The notes beneath the pieces are model-generated. The model did not search any database and was not told the origin of the DNA. It was given only the letters and a program-made list of their open reading frames with translations. From NCBI RefSeq assembly GCF_002563795.1, contig NZ_PDJL01000003.1, forward strand, positions 620,001-684,000: DNA of 64,000 nt, written 5' to 3'. Source of the DNA: Vibrio sp. ES.051. Lineage in GTDB: Bacteria > Pseudomonadota > Gammaproteobacteria > Enterobacterales > Vibrionaceae. Position numbers and translations under genes: made by a program. Shown here piece by piece: positions 26,456 to 35,134 of the stretch; position 1 is the first letter of the stretch, and the number at the start of each line of letters is the position of its first letter.

Positions 26456-27187
26456 ATGACAGAAAAAACTCAACACCTTCAACCTTCTTCGACTGAATTA
26501 CACAAGTTTACTCGTCTCGACGTCTGGAATGGATTCACCCAACTTTTGCCTCTTTCTTTTTTTGTGGTGATATTTGGCCTCGCATTTGGCGTCGCTGCCG
26601 TACAAACCGGGCTTGATGCTTTTCCTACCATGCTAATGAGCACACTGGTTTTCGCGGGTGCTTCACAGTTTGCCACGTTAGATATGTGGGGAGCGGAAGT
26701 GCCGCTGATTCCTGTGCTTATCACGGTCTTTGCCATCAATGCGAGACACCTACTCATGGGCGCAACCCTCTACCCTTGGTTGCGACAGCTACCACCAACT
26801 CAACGATATAGCATGATGCTGGTCGCATCGGACGCGAACTGGGCAATGGCTCTTAATGCCTTCGGGAGGAAAGAACCTGGGTTTGGTTTGCTGGTTGGCG
26901 GTGGCATTGCCATGTGGTCGTTTTGGATTATCGGCACTTGGATCGGTATTTACTTTGGTAATGCCATCAAAGATCCAGTAAGCCTTGGACTGGATATGGT
27001 CATGGGGTGTTTTTTACTCTCCATGGTAGTCGTTGGTCCTAAAAACTTACGTATCTTTGCTATTTGGGTCACTGCCGCGGCCTCCTCAATGCTTGCATAT
27101 TGGTATTTACCAGAAAATAGCCACGTCGTGGTTGGCGCTATTACAGGTGGGGTTTTGGGCGCGTGTTGGAAGGAGAAGAAAGCATGA
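26456..27187 (+). CDS. azlC: Branched-chain amino-acid exporter, large subunit
   Basis: A 243-residue integral membrane protein of the AzlC/YgaZ family, which with AzlD exports branched-chain amino acids such as valine. Hydrophobic helices run from about residue 30 onward. Family stretches are SFFVVIFGLAFGVAA, FAGASQFATLDMW and INARHLLMGATL. The stop overlaps the azlD start (ATGA), indicating translational coupling. It lies next to bsr, whose substrates include Met and Leu; a functional link is only inference. Confidence 0.93.
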   Translation: MTEKTQHLQPSSTELHKFTRLDVWNGFTQLLPLSFFVVIFGLAFGVAAVQTGLDAFPTMLMSTLVFAGASQFATLDMWGAEVPLIPVLITVFAINARHLLMGATLYPWLRQLPPTQRYSMMLVASDANWAMALNAFGRKEPGFGLLVGGGIAMWSFWIIGTWIGIYFGNAIKDPVSLGLDMVMGCFLLSMVVVGPKNLRIFAIWVTAAASSMLAYWYLPENSHVVVGAITGGVLGACWKEKKA

Positions 27188-27492
27188 ACATCGAAACAAG
27201 TGTAGGTGGCACGCTGCTGATTATCATTGCAATGGCGCTTGTGACTCTGATGACACGCTGGGGTGGCGTGTATGTGATGTCATTTATTCCCATTAGTCAA
27301 CGCGTTCAACGTTTTATTACCGCGATGTCAGGCTCGGTATTAGTCGCCCTATTGGCTCCACTTGCGGTAGAAGGCGATGCTGGAGCTAGAGCGGCTCTAT
27401 TTACCACAGCTGTTGTGATGCTCATTGTCAAAAAGCCCTTACCAGCCATTGCCGCAGGGATCATCGCCGCCGCTGCAGTGCGAGCCATTTAG
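27184..27492 (+). CDS. azlD: Branched-chain amino-acid exporter, small subunit
   Basis: A 102-residue membrane protein of the AzlD family with about three to four helices (LLIIIAMALVTLMTRW, SGSVLVALLAPLA, AAGIIAAAAVRAI). It starts at the ATG overlapping the azlC TGA; a longer frame from 27163 lies inside azlC and lacks its own ribosome site, while GGAGAAG precedes 27184. The TRW(G)GVYVMSFIP stretch is typical of AzlD. Confidence 0.92.
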   Translation: MNIETSVGGTLLIIIAMALVTLMTRWGGVYVMSFIPISQRVQRFITAMSGSVLVALLAPLAVEGDAGARAALFTTAVVMLIVKKPLPAIAAGIIAAAAVRAI

Positions 27493-27526
27493 TTGCCCTT
27501 TCTTAAGTAACCCAGTCAAAATAATT

Positions 27527-27565
27527 AAGCCCTGATGACATGCTACTGACGTCATTAGGGCTTTT
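27527..27565 (+). terminator. Terminator after azlCD
   Basis: AAGCCCTGATGAC pairs with GTCATTAGGGCTT (one G-T pair), loop 11 bases, followed by Ts. Confidence 0.82.
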
Positions 27566-27569
27566 GCTT

Positions 27570-27592
27570 TATACCCAAGCATCTTGAAGGCA
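27570..27592 (+). repeat. Vibrio-type TATACCCAAG intergenic repeat
   Basis: TATACCCAAGCATCTTGAAG resembles a short repeat I associate with intergenic regions of Vibrio genomes. A related inverted copy (TTGAGGTTATTTGGGTATA) is at 57361-57379, and a TATACCCGAG abuts the IS at 13228-13237. Function unknown. Confidence 0.5.
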
Positions 27593-27635
27593 CTTGGTTT
27601 ATTGCTCAACGAGTCTCAATACTTGAAGTCGATGA

Positions 27636-29348
27636 CTATACACAACAGTTACAGTTGCGTTTGTATTTGTCCATTTTACCGATACCAGGGTTGAAGGTAT
27701 TGGTTGGATCTAGCTCATGGTAGAACTTCTGGAGCGAGTTTTCCGCATCGTATAAGTGGCCAACATTGTGCTCTGCTGGGTATTTTGCACCTCGGCTGTT
27801 GAGGTGTTCTAGCATCAGCTTTTTCATCAATTTGGTGTCGGTTCCTTTTTTGAATATGTAGTCCTGATGGAACACAAAGCACATAAAGTGACCATAATAA
27901 AGCGCCTGAACAAGGTTCTTATTCACTTCTTCTGGCAAGGTCTCTAACCACTCTTCATCATTACGGCGCAGTGCGATATCCAGTGCAACGATATCTTCAA
28001 CGTCTTTGCGATGAATCGTTTCGTAACGAATTGCAGCTCCTGCAGCGGCAAAGCGGTGCAAATAGGCTTTTTTACCCTCGTCCGGCGTACATTCGAAGAA
28101 ATCGCTGTCTTCTTCGATTGCCCAGACTTCTTTCAGGTATTTTTGAGCTTCGGCAATACCACCATCACTCATTTTCAAAACCAAGTGGTGTTCGTACTTA
28201 TCTCGAAACGCTAGCATTCGCTCAGGAAGATGCTGTGGAAATAGTTTACTTGCGTAGTAGAGAATCGTATCTGGGAGATATTTACTTACGAGTGGCAAGC
28301 GTTCTAACAAGTTCTCTACTTTGGCTTTTAGCGCAAACATTTTAGGCAACTTGTCTGTACCGAGTAAGTCGATGGATAAGAATACATCTTTGCCATATTT
28401 TTCTGCCATATTAAAAATATCGCGATGCAGGTACTCTCCCATCTCTGGCAAGTTACCGAACGTAGATAAGAAATCTTTTCTTAGCTGAGTCAGCTTGGCA
28501 GGGTCATTCGTGCCAAGATAAAAAACCTGTTCTTTTTCTGGTACTGGATAACTATCAACACGAACGGCAAACACACCTAATTTACCTGCGCAGCCACTTG
28601 CCTCAAACAGTCGACGCTCATCGGCATTAAAACGTGACGGAATATCAGAGGTGACGTCTCGCACACGCTCATCGTATTCTTTGTCTGACGCCATTCGCTC
28701 ATCGTGACTGATCTGAGCAGGGTCAAAATTGCCTTCTTGTAAATTCTGCAGGATTTCTTCTGGTGTCTCTCCTAACCCTTCAATACCAAGATGATTAACA
28801 AGATGAAGATTGCCTTGTTTATCGACCTGTGCATACATCGCGAGCTCGGTATACGCAGGGCCTCGTTTCACTAATGCACCGCCGGAGTTATTGGCGATAC
28901 CACCGACTACGGTCGCGCCTAACGATGAAGAACCAATGATGGAATGCGGCGCTCTATTCACTGCCTTCAACTCTTTTTCCAATGAATGTAGGCTTGCACC
29001 AGGCAAGCAAACCACTTGCTTACCACCCTCTAACAGGTGAATTTTCTTGATTTTCGTAATATTGATCACAACCACATCACGATCATAATCGTTACCACTT
29101 GGCGCTGAGCCTTCGGTTAAACCCGTCTTGGCAGCCTGCATAATAATGATGCAATTTGCTTCGACGCACTGTTTAATCAGCTTCCACTGCTCTAGCAGAG
29201 TATTAGGGAATACGACCGCAAGCGCTGTACCGCTGCCTGAACGGAAACCCGATCGGTAGTATTTGGTTTTAACCTGATCAGTTAGAACGTTTTCATCCCC
29301 AACGATCGTTTTAAATGCTTTAATCAGCTGCTTTTGTTTCATATCCAT
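27636..29348 (-). CDS. dld: Quinone-dependent D-lactate dehydrogenase
   Basis: Membrane-associated FAD flavoprotein that oxidises D-lactate to pyruvate and passes electrons to quinone. It is 570 residues (E. coli Dld 571). The N-terminal FAD-binding PCMH domain includes KTGLTEGSAPSGNDYDRDVV and SSSLGATVVGGIANNSGGAL; the C-terminal Dld membrane-binding region ends with NTFNPGIGKM and a CNCCV tail. Monocistronic, with a LysR gene upstream on the same strand after 379 bases; regulation by it is possible but unproven. Confidence 0.95.
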   Translation of the reverse strand: MDMKQKQLIKAFKTIVGDENVLTDQVKTKYYRSGFRSGSGTALAVVFPNTLLEQWKLIKQCVEANCIIIMQAAKTGLTEGSAPSGNDYDRDVVVINITKIKKIHLLEGGKQVVCLPGASLHSLEKELKAVNRAPHSIIGSSSLGATVVGGIANNSGGALVKRGPAYTELAMYAQVDKQGNLHLVNHLGIEGLGETPEEILQNLQEGNFDPAQISHDERMASDKEYDERVRDVTSDIPSRFNADERRLFEASGCAGKLGVFAVRVDSYPVPEKEQVFYLGTNDPAKLTQLRKDFLSTFGNLPEMGEYLHRDIFNMAEKYGKDVFLSIDLLGTDKLPKMFALKAKVENLLERLPLVSKYLPDTILYYASKLFPQHLPERMLAFRDKYEHHLVLKMSDGGIAEAQKYLKEVWAIEEDSDFFECTPDEGKKAYLHRFAAAGAAIRYETIHRKDVEDIVALDIALRRNDEEWLETLPEEVNKNLVQALYYGHFMCFVFHQDYIFKKGTDTKLMKKLMLEHLNSRGAKYPAEHNVGHLYDAENSLQKFYHELDPTNTFNPGIGKMDKYKRNCNCCV

Positions 29349-29727
29349 ATCTCTGGTTATTTTATTTCGCTCATCGATCCGCTATCGCAACGGTAATTTG
29401 CGTTTGAGTCACTATAAGCAGTCCGTTTCTTTGCGTCTATCTAAGTCAAACGTACAAATATTCACCACCAACAAACAAGCATAATAATTCTTTTATTTTC
29501 TGTTAGTTATCTTTTGTATGTGGCAATTTTAACGAAAGAAACAGACCGTTTCCTCAAAGAAACAATAGCAAAACCATTTATTAACAGTTGTGTGCAAGCT
29601 CGAGTTATCAAGATCACTGGCTGTAGGGCTGATAGTAGTTAAGTCGTTAAATTGAATGAACTATTTGAAATGTTCGTTGGAAACATAACCACAACACCAA
29701 AGTAACCATTAATGTGGTGTTGTTAGA
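29349..29727. other. Intergenic stretch upstream of dld
   Basis: 379 bases, A/T-rich, presumably with the dld promoter. The only structure seen is ACAACACCA/TGGTGTTGT (29691-29723), a 9-base stem with a 15-base loop just after the LysR stop, probably its weak terminator (no good T tract). No gene is seen. Confidence 0.5.
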
Positions 29728-30630
29728 TTAAAATCGATGATTTTGACTTTGGAAACTCATATACAGATGCTCAATGAACATTTTTATTTTTTCTGGCTGT
29801 TGCCGAGTGTAAGGGTATACCGCATAAATACCGAGACACTTCGCCGTTTCATCTTTAAATAATTGAATTAGGTGACCTTTGTTCAGATCGTCATAAACCA
29901 GTACGCGTGGGACGTAAATGATCCCTTGCCCTAAGAGCGCGACATTTCTTAGTACGGAGGAATTATTGGTACAAAGGTTACCGTCTACCGTCATTTGATA
30001 CACGTTACCACCCTCTTTAAACGCCCACTCACGAGCTCCCGTCTCTTGATAGGAATAGACGAGACAATTGTGTGTCTCTAAAGCTTGGGGTTGCTTAGGA
30101 ATACCATGTTTAGCAAGGTATTGAGGTGAGGCGCAGACAACCCAGTTGGCGTCCACCAGTTTTCTCGCAATTAGGCTAGAATCTGGTAGAACCCCCGTTC
30201 GAATAGCGAGATCAAACCGTTCATTCACAATGTCGACAAACCGATTATCAAGATCCATATCAATATTAATATCGGGATACTTTTGATTAAATTCATTGAT
30301 CACGCTAGGAAGAATCAATTCACCAGAAATAGTAGGGACAGAAATTTTAATGCTTCCGGATAGGTTTTTACCTAATCCCACGATAGATTCTTCTGCGGTT
30401 GCAACGGCGTGATACACAGACTTGGCATGGCTGAAAAACGATTGACCCGCTTCTGTTAAAGTTAACGTGCGTGTCGTACGGTAGAGAAGCTGGACCCCGA
30501 GATCTTGTTCTAGTTTGGCGATACGTTTGCTGACAACCGATTTCGTCAGAGTCATTTGTTTCGCAGCCGCGCTAAATGAACCTTGCTCAACCAGATGATA
30601 AAAGATGATGTAGTCGTCGGTATTTCTCAT
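29728..30630 (-). CDS. LysR-family transcriptional regulator (CrgA-like)
   Basis: A 300-residue regulator. The N-terminal winged HTH (residues 1-60) has the LysR pattern EQGSFSAAAKQMTLTKSVVS followed by KRIAKLEQDLGVQLLYRTTR; the C-terminal periplasmic-binding-like effector domain covers about 90-295. It resembles the large group of single-gene CrgA-type regulators. Neighbours are dld (same strand, downstream) and tRNA-Cys (upstream). No divergent target gene, so its regulon cannot be read from context. Confidence 0.88.
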   Translation of the reverse strand: MRNTDDYIIFYHLVEQGSFSAAAKQMTLTKSVVSKRIAKLEQDLGVQLLYRTTRTLTLTEAGQSFFSHAKSVYHAVATAEESIVGLGKNLSGSIKISVPTISGELILPSVINEFNQKYPDINIDMDLDNRFVDIVNERFDLAIRTGVLPDSSLIARKLVDANWVVCASPQYLAKHGIPKQPQALETHNCLVYSYQETGAREWAFKEGGNVYQMTVDGNLCTNNSSVLRNVALLGQGIIYVPRVLVYDDLNKGHLIQLFKDETAKCLGIYAVYPYTRQQPEKIKMFIEHLYMSFQSQNHRF

Positions 30631-30844
30631 GCTTCTGCGTCAAATCCTTTGGAAGCGTTATTGTAGGCAAGTAACGATAAGAGTACAGAAAGTATCATCA
30701 CACTTATTCAATTGTATGGACTTTTTAGTCGCAGTAAATCACGGTTTATTCTAGCTTGTGAAGTTCTGTTCCAAAATAATCTCAAGATACTGAGTTTGCG
30801 AGTGACGTGGTTTGCAAACACAACTGTTTGATTAATATAGATAC

Positions 30845-30868
30845 AAAAAAACCAGCTTTCGCTGGTTT
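30845..30868 (-). terminator. Terminator of tRNA-Cys
   Basis: Read on the minus strand, AAACCAGC pairs with GCTGGTTT around a GAAA loop and runs into seven Ts. It starts about 54 bases after the tRNA end. Confidence 0.9.
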
Positions 30869-30921
30869 CATGTGGACGCTTAAAGCATCAAGATACCGCC
30901 ATTAGCAATATCTGTATAATA

Positions 30922-30995
30922 TGGAGGCGCCTCCCGGAGTCGAACCGAGGTCCACGGATTTGCAATCCGCTGCATAGCCACTCTGCCAAGGCGCC
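30922..30995 (-). tRNA. tRNA-Cys (anticodon GCA)
   Basis: 74 bases including an encoded CCA end. The acceptor stem GGCGCCT pairs with AGGCGCC, and the anticodon loop is ATTGCAAAT with GCA. The D arm and the TTCGACTCC T arm are regular. It is single, with a hairpin just upstream and a good terminator downstream. Confidence 0.98.
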
Positions 30996-31000
30996 ATTCT

Positions 31001-31036
31001 ATCAACGCTTTACGAGGCCTACCTCGCTGCGTTGAT
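31001..31036 (-). other. Hairpin upstream of tRNA-Cys
   Basis: ATCAACGC and GCGTTGAT form an outer 8-base stem; CGAGG and CCTCG form an inner stem. It lies 5 bases upstream of the mature tRNA, so it may be part of the precursor and guide processing. Confidence 0.45.
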
Positions 31037-31100
31037 TGCTACTTTACGGATTAAGAAAAGATAGTCAAACAAAAAGGTTTTACTCCCCGTTTGTTTGATT

Positions 31101-31147
31101 TGTTTTAAGCCAATTAGACGAAAGTTCGATCTGATTGGCTTAAAACA
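31101..31147 (-). terminator. Inverted repeat after viaA
   Basis: TGTTTTAAGCCAAT and ATTGGCTTAAAACA form a perfect 14-base stem with a 19-base loop, 55 bases after the viaA stop. T tracts are short, so it is a probable but atypical terminator or mRNA end. Confidence 0.55.
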
Positions 31148-31202
31148 ACACAATAAAAATCTGGCTTCGGTGCTCAGTAGCTGAATATGTTTTGAGTGAA
31201 CG

Positions 31203-32657
31203 TTATTGGTTACTAACACGTTTTAGCAGTCGTCCCACAACGTTGGGGTGGTATGACCAAGAATGATCAAACATCGACATTAATGCGGGGTTTCCGTATT
31301 TGGACAAGCTAATAGCATGGAAACGGTTCTTCTTTGCTTTTAGCGCCTCAACTTTCGCGAGCAACTCATCTTGTTGTTTTGGCGCAATGAAGTCTGAAAT
31401 CACCACCATGTCCGCATTCTTGTATTTATCGCCGTTCATTAAGTCAATGGACTTGATCAATGTCGGCTCTAAATCGGTGCCACCATGAAAGCTATAGGTT
31501 AAAAAGTCTGCCGCTTCACGCAGTCCATCTTGCTTGGTTAACTCATAAGTAATGTGCTCTGTGGAAAAGATAATCACGTAACAATCACGCTGCTCGGCTA
31601 ACGCAATTTGCATCAGAGCGTAAGCCATTGCTTTGGCGCATTGTTCAGGAAACCCGCTCATAGATCCGGAAGCGTCAACACAGACAATAAATGGGCCTTT
31701 CTCAATGTCCACCGCTTTGTTATCAGGTCGGTGCGCTTTGACTTTGCGCAAAGTTCGCGATTTTCCTTGCATGCGATAATTCATCAAACGTTTGTCGACT
31801 AAGTGTTTATAAAACACAACTTCCAGTTCAGGGTACGCCAAAAACATGGTTTCGTTAGGAAGCAACTTGTTTAAATCGTCACTTTCATGAATGCCGACAA
31901 TGTCGTCTGTCGCTTCGTCACTCTTCTCCTCAACCATTTTCAGCTCTTCGGTAGGAGCTCGGTTTAGATCTGGGTCGTTAACTTGCCCTGCCATGCGACC
32001 AAGTTGCTCGGCGATTTCTTGTAAGCCTTGGTGTTTTTTCAAAAACTCTGCATGATGCTTCATCACCGTGAGGTCTGTTTTACTTAGCCTCGCAGAAGCC
32101 ATATCCCACAAGCGCCCGACACTTTCAGCGTCGCCCGACTCTGTGACTTTATCCATATTACGCATGGTTTCCATACGCTGGTACAAATCATTGAGCACTT
32201 TCTCTTTGTTAGCTTCCAGTTCGTTGATTTGCGCTTGTTTAATCGCATTCGCTAAACTTTTATACCATTGATCGCAGAAGTAATGCGGGAACATCGGGTT
32301 ATCCACCCCTTTGTTTTTATCCATCAACCCACGAGCTTGCATGTAAAACGCTGAATGCCATTCAAGTTTTTTGAGTACCTCCTCAATGTGTTCAAAAAAC
32401 TCGTCTTCATCCCAGTGAATGACCTCTTGATACAAGGCTAACTCTTGTTGAAAACGCTCTGTATCACACACTTTGGTGATGCGCTTCTTCACGCTGCCCT
32501 GCCATTTTAACAAATGGCTTTTCACCGACGATTTCACGCCGTGATTGTCTGCCATCATCATCACTTGTGAACGAGCCATCAAGTCATTGACAGCACTGTC
32601 GATGATGCCTGAGTCAGCGACCATCAATGCCAAATTGAATCCGTCTGCACCTAACAT
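31203..32657 (-). CDS. viaA: VWA-domain protein ViaA
   Basis: A 484-residue partner of the MoxR ATPase RavA (E. coli ViaA 483). The N-terminal helical region (about 1-270) is followed by a C-terminal von Willebrand A domain (about 320-484) with the MIDAS motif Asp328-x-Ser330-x-Ser332 (DASGSMSG) and GGTDLEPTL at the third metal loop. AGGGG precedes the ATG. It starts 9 bases after ravA. In E. coli the pair acts on respiratory Fe-S proteins and affects aminoglycoside sensitivity. Confidence 0.95.
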   Translation of the reverse strand: MLGADGFNLALMVADSGIIDSAVNDLMARSQVMMMADNHGVKSSVKSHLLKWQGSVKKRITKVCDTERFQQELALYQEVIHWDEDEFFEHIEEVLKKLEWHSAFYMQARGLMDKNKGVDNPMFPHYFCDQWYKSLANAIKQAQINELEANKEKVLNDLYQRMETMRNMDKVTESGDAESVGRLWDMASARLSKTDLTVMKHHAEFLKKHQGLQEIAEQLGRMAGQVNDPDLNRAPTEELKMVEEKSDEATDDIVGIHESDDLNKLLPNETMFLAYPELEVVFYKHLVDKRLMNYRMQGKSRTLRKVKAHRPDNKAVDIEKGPFIVCVDASGSMSGFPEQCAKAMAYALMQIALAEQRDCYVIIFSTEHITYELTKQDGLREAADFLTYSFHGGTDLEPTLIKSIDLMNGDKYKNADMVVISDFIAPKQQDELLAKVEALKAKKNRFHAISLSKYGNPALMSMFDHSWSYHPNVVGRLLKRVSNQ

Positions 32658-32666
32658 GTCGTCCCC

Positions 32667-34328
32667 TTAAGCGAAAAACTGATGTAAGCTTTTAAAGCGC
32701 TGAATAATTTTCTCGCTTTCACTTTGGATAGACTCCAGTTGTTGGCTGACCTGTTGCAAACTCGACTCCATTAAACGCGGTAATTCAGGATCAACAAAAC
32801 TGTGTGGCAAAGCGCCATGGAAATTCGCTTTTACTTTGCGCATATGATGTTCCGCTTCACTCAATTGGTTTACTGCTTTTTCACTTTGCGCTAACCACTT
32901 CTGATACCGTTCAAGATCTAAACCCTTTTCGGTAACTAAACTAACCAGAACGCCTCGGTTCGCGATATCCCGAACGACCAAATTGCTCGCCGCATCGACA
33001 TCAAAACGTAGACGGCACATGTTAGTGTTTTGGTTCACATAACCGTATACATCTCCGTAGCCATCTTTAATCACGCGCTCCAGCTCATCTTTTGGTAGAT
33101 AAACCCAACGGCTATCACCTTTTTCAGATTCCGATACCGACATGTTGCTCTGCAAAATCACCAACTTGACTAAGTTGACAGCAGCACCAACTTTGTAGGT
33201 TTTTGCCTTAGACGTATCGAAACGCAGGGTTTCTTTACGCAAAATCCCTGTTGCCGCCTCTGGTGTCAGCGTCATGCGGTAAGCATCTTCAAGCTCGTGT
33301 TGAACGTCGATTAACGACTCACTGCAGTATTCAATTTCTTGCTCCACATCTTGTTGGTCAAAAGCGTGTTTGAGAGCAAACTCTTGAACTACCTCACGAA
33401 CCACATCTCGTGACTCCGGATTGTTCCATAAACAATCTTGAAGAAGCAGCAAATCAAGCGGGTTAATTTCATCGCGCCCATTAAAGAATGCACTCGCCTT
33501 TAAGAGTTTTACCGCTTTCTTCCAGCGACGGTCAGACACATACATGTCAGTATTGGCCGCATCACCAAACTCCGCTTTGACTTTGCTTTCTAGCATCGTT
33601 TTTAATTGGAATAGCTTTTCGAATGCATTGTCAGTCAGCGTCAGTTTATCGAGTTGCTGTTGCCACTGGTGATATTCTTCATTGGTGATCGCTAACCCCT
33701 CTGGCACTTGCGCTTCTTGCGGGGTACCCACCGTCAGCATTGACTTGAAGTTTTGTTTGTTCTGAATCCGATTAACAAACACGCGCACCAACATACGGTC
33801 ATAAAGAGCGTCTAGACCGCTCTCTTCATCGGGTAATTCGTTCGAGGCAGAAACAAGCAAACGCATTGGCACACGCTCAATATCACTGCCATTTTTGAAC
33901 GTTTTTTCGTTTACCACTGTCAATAATGTATTCAAAATTGCAGGGCCCGCTTTCCAGATCTCATCTAAGAAAACAACTTGGGCTGTTGGTAGATAGCCTT
34001 TAGTTAGGCGAACATAGCGTCCGTTGTCTTTCAATTCTTGAATGCTTAATGGACCAAATACTTCTTCTGGTGTTGAAAATCTCGTCATTAAATATTCAAA
34101 ATAACTACTATTATCAAAAGCTTGAATAAGACGTTTGGCAATTAAACTTTTTGCAATTCCAGGAGGGCCCAAAAGAAAGACACTTTCACCGGCAAGAGCA
34201 ACAAGAAGACATAATTTGATGGTGTGTTCACGTTCATAAACGCCATCAGTCAGCGCTTTAGCCAGTTTATTGATACGCTCAGAAAGAAGCGCTTTTTGGG
34301 CATTTGATGCAAATGAAGGTTGAATCAT
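32667..34328 (-). CDS. ravA: MoxR-type AAA+ ATPase RavA
   Basis: Hexameric regulatory ATPase, 553 residues, about 55 longer than E. coli RavA (498). Walker A is GPPGIAKS (54-61), Walker B is VVFLDEIWKA (Asp122-Glu123), and sensor 1 lies in LLVSASNELP. The C-terminal part contains the RavA triple-helical and LARA-like regions and a helical tail (about 500-553). First gene of ravA-viaA; GGAGAA precedes the ATG. Divergent from the Nudix gene. Known partners in E. coli are ViaA and the lysine decarboxylase LdcI. Confidence 0.94.
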   Translation of the reverse strand: MIQPSFASNAQKALLSERINKLAKALTDGVYEREHTIKLCLLVALAGESVFLLGPPGIAKSLIAKRLIQAFDNSSYFEYLMTRFSTPEEVFGPLSIQELKDNGRYVRLTKGYLPTAQVVFLDEIWKAGPAILNTLLTVVNEKTFKNGSDIERVPMRLLVSASNELPDEESGLDALYDRMLVRVFVNRIQNKQNFKSMLTVGTPQEAQVPEGLAITNEEYHQWQQQLDKLTLTDNAFEKLFQLKTMLESKVKAEFGDAANTDMYVSDRRWKKAVKLLKASAFFNGRDEINPLDLLLLQDCLWNNPESRDVVREVVQEFALKHAFDQQDVEQEIEYCSESLIDVQHELEDAYRMTLTPEAATGILRKETLRFDTSKAKTYKVGAAVNLVKLVILQSNMSVSESEKGDSRWVYLPKDELERVIKDGYGDVYGYVNQNTNMCRLRFDVDAASNLVVRDIANRGVLVSLVTEKGLDLERYQKWLAQSEKAVNQLSEAEHHMRKVKANFHGALPHSFVDPELPRLMESSLQQVSQQLESIQSESEKIIQRFKSLHQFFA

Positions 34329-34595
34329 ACATTCTCCGACGGCTTTAATGATGTTTTGTTATTGCTTTTATGCATTTGCTATCATTTTGTTGCGGTTGTA
34401 TTTTGTTGGTTTTCTCTTATAACAGATGCTTAGCGCTTGCTTGGCTCGGCAATCAAAGTTTTCATTTATGAGACGCCATTCACTGAGGGGGCAAACACTT
34501 TCGTAACGTGACAAAATTTTTACTTTTGTTTCTCAGCATTTGTGGTTAATGTGCAAAACACATCAATATGCGGTAAAGCTAGGATTAATCGCTGC

Positions 34596-35111
34596 ATGAG
34601 CAAAACTATTCATAAGTGGAAGCAAATTTCTCTCGTTGAAGAACAAGTTATGCTCCCAACGGGGCAGGCAATTATACATACCACTATTCACCACCCTGGG
34701 GCTGCGGTAATTCTGCCTATTACCACAGATGGTGAAGTGGTCCTTGTTAATCAATTTCGGCCTTCTCTTAATAAGTGGCTTTTAGAGCTGCCTGCAGGCA
34801 CGCGTGAAAGTAAAGAAGAACCTCTCTGCTGCGCCCAAAGAGAGTTAGAAGAAGAAACCGGATTCAGCGCAGAGAAGTTTACTTCCCTCGGCCAAGTAAC
34901 TCCTCTTGCTGGTTTCTGTGATGAAATTCAGCACTTGTTTGTCGCAGAAAAGCTCAGCAAAACCAATCGCTACGAATGTGACCATGACGAAGTGATTGAG
35001 GTTGTGACGGTGTCACTCAGCGAGCTTGAAGACAAGATCATCGACGGCACAATTACGGATGCCAAAACTATTGCTTGCCTAAGCAAAGCGCGCCTTTGCG
35101 GCTACCTTTAG
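34596..35111 (+). CDS. Nudix hydrolase (ADP-ribose pyrophosphatase-like)
   Basis: A 171-residue hydrolase from the ATG at 34596; a longer frame from a GTG at 34542 is possible, but AGGA lies 11 bases before 34596. The Nudix box starts at Gly in PAGTRESKEE and continues through QRELEEETGF, matching GX5EX7REUXEEXGU. The sequence before it (VVLVNQFRPSLNKWLLELPAG) resembles ADP-ribose/GDP-mannose pyrophosphatases of the NudF/NudK group. The frame ends 23 bases before ltaE, so cotranscription is likely. Exact substrate cannot be read from sequence. Confidence 0.88.
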   Translation: MSKTIHKWKQISLVEEQVMLPTGQAIIHTTIHHPGAAVILPITTDGEVVLVNQFRPSLNKWLLELPAGTRESKEEPLCCAQRELEEETGFSAEKFTSLGQVTPLAGFCDEIQHLFVAEKLSKTNRYECDHDEVIEVVTVSLSELEDKIIDGTITDAKTIACLSKARLCGYL

Positions 35112-35134
35112 GACTTTTGACCAAGGAGATATTC

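Noticed and set aside
26418..26495. 25-codon leader peptide before azlC
   Set aside because: The frame overlaps azlC out of phase, lacks a ribosome site and runs of a regulatory codon, so attenuation is not supported.
31019..31219. 66-codon minus-strand frame upstream of tRNA-Cys
   Set aside because: Covers hairpins and the viaA 3' end; no ribosome site and biased composition.
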